Source: Candidatus Parcubacteria bacterium (GTDB lineage: Bacteria > Patescibacteriota > Patescibacteriia > Patescibacteriales > UBA12075). Taken from it: DNA of 32,373 nucleotides. The notes beneath the pieces are model-generated. The model made no database searches and was not told the origin of the DNA. It worked only from the letters and a program-made list of their open reading frames with translations. The stretch lies in contig JAGLJW010000006.1 of assembly GCA_023142215.1 (NCBI GenBank), forward strand, positions 1-32,373, written 5' to 3'. The translations under genes and the position numbers were made by a program. Of this stretch, positions 29,971 through 32,373 are shown in pieces (positions within the stretch are counted from its first letter, which is position 1; each line of letters starts with the position of its first letter).

Positions 29971-30819
29971 CTAATCACTTAAGGCTTCAATTATTTGAAC
30001 CCGTTCTTTGTTGGAAATAAACTGCATCTTCCTAATAGCTCTGTTTATACTAATCTCAATTTTTGAAATAGTAAGACCAAATTGTTTAGAAAGTTCAGAG
30101 CGTTTCATAAACTCATGTCCGTTTAAACTATACTTATGCATAATGAGCTTTTTTTCTAGCTCGTTTAATTTTTCTAGCCTTTTATCAACCAATTTTGAAA
30201 GATCATTACGACTCAATATTTCTTCTGGACTCTTTGCTCCTTTGTTTATAATTATTTCTTTCAAATCACCCCCTTTGCCATCTCTTTCGTTCTTCTTATC
30301 TAAAAATAGGTTCTTCTTCATAAGATTCTGATAAAACAATACATCATTTTCATTCATGCTTATTAAACCTGCAATTTCTTCAGTAGTAGGAAACCTCTCT
30401 TTTCTCTTCTCGAAATCTCTAATAACCTTTCTCATCAACAAAAGTATTTCTTGGATATGACCGGGGGGTCTTATTTCATTTGAATTATCATAAATATATT
30501 CAAAAATTTTTTGCTTTATCCACCAAGTTGCATAAGTTGATAATTTACCTCTACTAGGATTCCACTTTTGAACAGCTCTTATTAAACCATTGTTTCCCTC
30601 TTGGATGACATCTAACAATCCATCTTTATCTCTAGTGTATTTTTTTGCCAGAAAAACTACTAACCGTAAATTTGCTTTAACAAGCTCATCTTCAGCATGT
30701 TTATCACCTTTCTCTATCTTACGGGCTAATTTAGCAGATTCGTCTTTAGATAGCATTTTAATTGCAAACACTTCTCTTAAGTACCTACCTAACATCGAGT
30801 TATCTTTAAACTCGTTCAT
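29971..30819 (-). CDS. Sigma-70 family alternative sigma factor
   Basis: 282 residues. Region 1.2 (SMLGRYLREVFAIKMLSKDES), region 2 (ELVKANLRLVVFLAKKYT, GLLDVIQEGNNGLIRAVQKW, STYATWWIKQKIFEYIYDNSNEIRPP), region 3 (PTTEEIAGLISMNENDV) and region 4 (LEKKLIMHKYSLNG, ELSKQFGLTISKIEISINRAIRKMQ) are all present in order. It is shorter than a housekeeping RpoD and the region 4 helix-turn-helix is divergent from the usual RERIRQIE, so a group 3-like or accessory sigma is likely. A good AAGGAGATG ribosome-binding site precedes the ATG. It lies between the HigBA-like module and tRNA-Gly, inside the possible integrated element. Confidence 0.92.
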   Translation of the reverse strand: MNEFKDNSMLGRYLREVFAIKMLSKDESAKLARKIEKGDKHAEDELVKANLRLVVFLAKKYTRDKDGLLDVIQEGNNGLIRAVQKWNPSRGKLSTYATWWIKQKIFEYIYDNSNEIRPPGHIQEILLLMRKVIRDFEKRKERFPTTEEIAGLISMNENDVLFYQNLMKKNLFLDKKNERDGKGGDLKEIIINKGAKSPEEILSRNDLSKLVDKRLEKLNELEKKLIMHKYSLNGHEFMKRSELSKQFGLTISKIEISINRAIRKMQFISNKERVQIIEALSD

Positions 30820-30973
30820 TTCTTCATCTCCTTATTGAAATTTATTATTAAATTAAAAATATTTTAAAATGATCAAAGCTATTTTAACTTTAACATGTTC
30901 TTAAATGGTTCAATCAAAAAAATAAACATTTATCTCTCCAAACTAAATACATAAGAGGCTTGTTTTCTACGTG

Positions 30974-31046
30974 AGCGGGTAGAGGGAATCGAACCCTCAT
31001 CCTCGGCTTGGAAGGCCGACATATTAAACCGTTATACTATACCCGC
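30974..31046 (-). tRNA. tRNA-Gly(TCC)
   Basis: Acceptor GCGGGTA/TACCCGC, anticodon stem TCGGC/GCCGA with loop CTTCCAA (anticodon TCC), T-arm GAGGG-TTCGATT-CCCTC, discriminator T. CCA is not encoded. Its 3' end is partly repeated at 28214-28238. Confidence 0.93.
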
Positions 31047-31110
31047 GATATTCAAATTTTAACTATTAACCATAATAACAAATGAATCTTAATTGTCAAT
31101 TGTCATTTTG

Positions 31111-31185
31111 TCGGGGAGCCGGGATTCGAACCCGGGATCTCACGGTCCCAAACCGCGCGCCCTAAGCCAGCTAGGCCACACCCCG
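31111..31185 (-). tRNA. tRNA-Pro(TGG)
   Basis: D-stem GCCT/GGGC, anticodon stem CGCGG/CCGTG with loop TTTGGGA (anticodon TGG), T-arm CCGGG-TTCGAAT-CCCGG, discriminator A. CCA is not encoded. The acceptor CGGGGTG/CTCCCCG has a T-T mismatch at pair 6:67. Confidence 0.92.
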
Positions 31186-31204
31186 AAATGTCCATTAAAA
31201 AAAT

Positions 31205-31891
31205 CTATCTAAAATACTTTTTCATTCCATCAATCCAACCTATCATTCTAAAAAAACATTTAACATTATATATTCTGATATGAGCAGTTCCAAATGGTAA
31301 AGATTTTTTATTTCTAATTCCTTTGCTACTTTTATTCAACTTAGCACAAGTCTTTATAAATTTATCCTTTGTTAAACCTGTGACTTCAGACCATCTAATT
31401 ACTGCTTTATCAATATTCACATTCGGATGAACAATTATCTGAATTTTAAATTTTTCTTCATACTCTTTGAAATATTTTCGAAAAAATTTCATCATTAAAA
31501 TAATCATCTCTTCGTCTGAATTCACAAAATCAACAACCTTCCATTTACTCCCATAAGCCCCTTTTTTATAACCTTCAGCCCAATATAGCGAAACCCCTAT
31601 TATAAATAAATCATCTTTGGCAAATATCTTAAATTCATTCTCTCCTATTAATTTAATCTCTTCAACTCTCTCTTTAGCTAAAATTGTTTGCCTTTTATTT
31701 CTTTGAATTAATTTTAAAGTACTCCTTTCATAAGATCTTTCTGATATCTTTTTTTTAGCTTTTTCGCTAATTTCAATATCTTTCAACCAATAACTTAAGG
31801 TGCTTTTAACAACACCAATTTCTTTAGTTATTTGACTATAACTGTTTCCGTCTTTTCTTAATTGTATTGCTAACTTCTTTTTTTGTTTCAT
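31205..31891 (-). CDS. HTH protein with LAGLIDADG-like segment, next to tRNA-Phe
   Basis: 228 residues. The N-terminal 45 residues are a helix-turn-helix (LAIQLRKDGNSYSQITKEIGVVKSTLSYWLKDIEIS) of the kind found in transposase- and resolvase-like proteins. After a helical linker, residues about 95-225 contain LFIIGVSLYWAEGYKKGAYG, VDFVNSDEEMIILMMKFFRKYF, IQIIVHPNVNIDKAVIRWSEVTGL and HIRIYNVKCFFRMIGWIDGMKKYF. The IIGVSLYWAEG stretch and the two-fold layout recall degenerate LAGLIDADG endonuclease-like proteins common in Patescibacteria; this is tentative. It could be a homing-type regulator or a decayed endonuclease linked to the nearby intron. The promoter holds a nested palindrome. Confidence 0.75.
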   Translation of the reverse strand: MKQKKKLAIQLRKDGNSYSQITKEIGVVKSTLSYWLKDIEISEKAKKKISERSYERSTLKLIQRNKRQTILAKERVEEIKLIGENEFKIFAKDDLFIIGVSLYWAEGYKKGAYGSKWKVVDFVNSDEEMIILMMKFFRKYFKEYEEKFKIQIIVHPNVNIDKAVIRWSEVTGLTKDKFIKTCAKLNKSSKGIRNKKSLPFGTAHIRIYNVKCFFRMIGWIDGMKKYFR

Positions 31892-31895
31892 AATA

Positions 31896-31945
31896 TTGAA
31901 CCTATGAGATACTGATAGTATAACATAGGTTCAAATTTATGACAA
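31896..31945 (-). promoter_or_regulatory. Promoter with nested palindrome
   Basis: Minus-strand TTGTCA (31945-31940), 17 bases, TATACT (31922-31917). An 11-bp perfect inverted repeat, TTGAACCTATG (31896-31906) and CATAGGTTCAA (31924-31934), encloses a second one, ATACT-GAT-AGTAT (31909-31921), which covers the -10 box. Autoregulation by the helix-turn-helix protein is likely. The -35 is 4 bases from the tRNA-Phe 3' end. Confidence 0.78.
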
Positions 31946-31948
31946 CTG

Positions 31949-32278
31949 TGCCGCGGGACAGATTTGAACTGTCGACACAAGGATTTTCCAAAATTTTTCT
32001 TGGATTTCTCACAAGGATCGGACTATATCATCTCCGGTAAACTAAATACTACGGAGTTGGGCGCTAATGCAAGATTATTGTTGGGACTCACTTGCTAGTC
32101 TCTACACCTTCCTTAAAACTTAAACCCTTTAAGGCTTGGCTCGGGATTGTCATACCGCGTAAAATCACTATGTGATCACATGGCTTAGATTTCCCCGAAT
32201 TCACCCAATTTGCACATTAATGTTTCCATTAAAGGGACCGAAATTCAGTCCTTTGCTCTACCCCTGAGCTACCGCGGC
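31949..32278 (-). tRNA. tRNA-Phe(GAA) interrupted by a group I intron
   Basis: Exon 1 (32278-32247) gives acceptor GCCGCGG, TA, D-stem GCTC/GAGC, A26, anticodon stem AAGGA, C32, U33. Exon 2 (31988-31949) gives GAAAA (34-38), TCCTT, variable loop, T-arm GACAG-TTCAAAT-CTGTC, acceptor CCGCGGC and discriminator A. Joined, the loop is CTGAAAA with anticodon GAA, and the tRNA is a normal 72-nt Phe tRNA without encoded CCA. Confidence 0.9.
31989..32246 (-). ncRNA. Group I self-splicing intron in tRNA-Phe
   Basis: 258 nt without an ORF. The 5' exon end GGACU pairs with an internal GGUCC, placing the required U-G wobble at the splice site after U33 (P1). The intron ends in G (31989) before exon 2. 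The conserved core is recognisable in order: a P-like element near ATTGGGTGAAT (32210-32200), Q as AATCCCGAGCCAAGC (32148-32134), R as GTGTAGAGACTAGC (32107-32094) and S as GATGATATAGTCC (32032-32020); GACTA of R pairs with TAGTC of S (P7). Confidence 0.88.
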
Positions 32279-32350
32279 TTATCAACCATTAACATTTAAC
32301 TAAATAATTAAAAATCAAGGATCTTTACAAATAGTTAATTGTTAATTTTG

Positions 32351-32373
32351 TTGCGGGAGTTGGATTCGAACCA
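32351..32373 (-). tRNA. 3' end of a tRNA running off the window
   Basis: T-loop TTCGAAT (32370-32364), T-stem 3' strand CCAAC, acceptor 3' strand TCCCGCA and discriminator A are visible; the anticodon is outside. No CCA is encoded. The acceptor would start TGCGGGA. Confidence 0.85.

Overview
The window is a very AT-rich bacterial segment with a compact, mostly minus-strand layout. It looks like a candidate phyla radiation (Patescibacteria) genome. This is inference, based on base composition, the gene set (lone fabZ, RNase J, anchored oligopeptide-binding protein next to secG, TrmB-type regulators), TTGACA-17-TATAAT-like promoters, some tRNAs without encoded CCA, an intron-bearing tRNA, and low-complexity repeats inside coding regions. 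I cannot assign a genus. TGA is not needed as a sense codon in any gene I read.

Left part (1-6.3 kb): two tandem paralogous lipoproteins with duplicated promoters; a two-component system (OmpR-type regulator plus a cytosolic PAS-PAS histidine kinase); then on the minus strand fabZ, a secreted 3D-domain protein and maf. From 6.3 to 13.3 kb (minus strand): a hypothetical gene, the decayed end of a probable DNA methyltransferase, RNase J, a family 5 peptide-binding protein, secG, rplT, rpmI and infC. A 160-bp imperfect palindrome (MITE-like) and a terminator-like hairpin lie between infC and rpmI. A shorter relative of the palindrome end lies at the abiEi/abiEii junction.

Middle (13.3-22.3 kb): a winged-helix/phosphoribosyltransferase regulator with a palindromic operator over its own -10 box; an operon of a small membrane protein, a membrane-anchored J-domain protein and a vWA protein split by an A8 tract; an AbiE type IV toxin-antitoxin pair; an O-antigen-ligase-like protein whose reading frame has absorbed several dispersed repeats; two plus-strand tRNAs with odd identity features; an EamA transporter and a GH1 glycosidase.

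Right part (22.4-32.4 kb): an unusual signalling and transcription cluster. It holds a NadD-like nucleotidyltransferase with an altered HxGH motif, two receiver-like proteins (one a shrunken duplicate), a receiver-like/SAM-methyltransferase fusion, a protein joining a sigma region 4 helix-turn-helix to an RNA polymerase alpha C-terminal domain, and a divergent TrmB-type regulator with a palindromic operator. Next is a region bounded by tRNA-Gly and a degenerate copy of its 3' end, carrying a HigBA-like module (toxin broken by an amber codon), a hypothetical gene and an alternative sigma factor. The window ends in a tRNA cluster (Gly, Pro, Phe, partial tRNA). tRNA-Phe(GAA) is split by a 258-nt group I intron, and a helix-turn-helix protein with a nested palindromic operator sits beside it.

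The strongest candidates for something new are the sigma4-alphaCTD chimera with its partly duplicated neighbourhood, the intron in tRNA-Phe, and the dispersed palindrome family.
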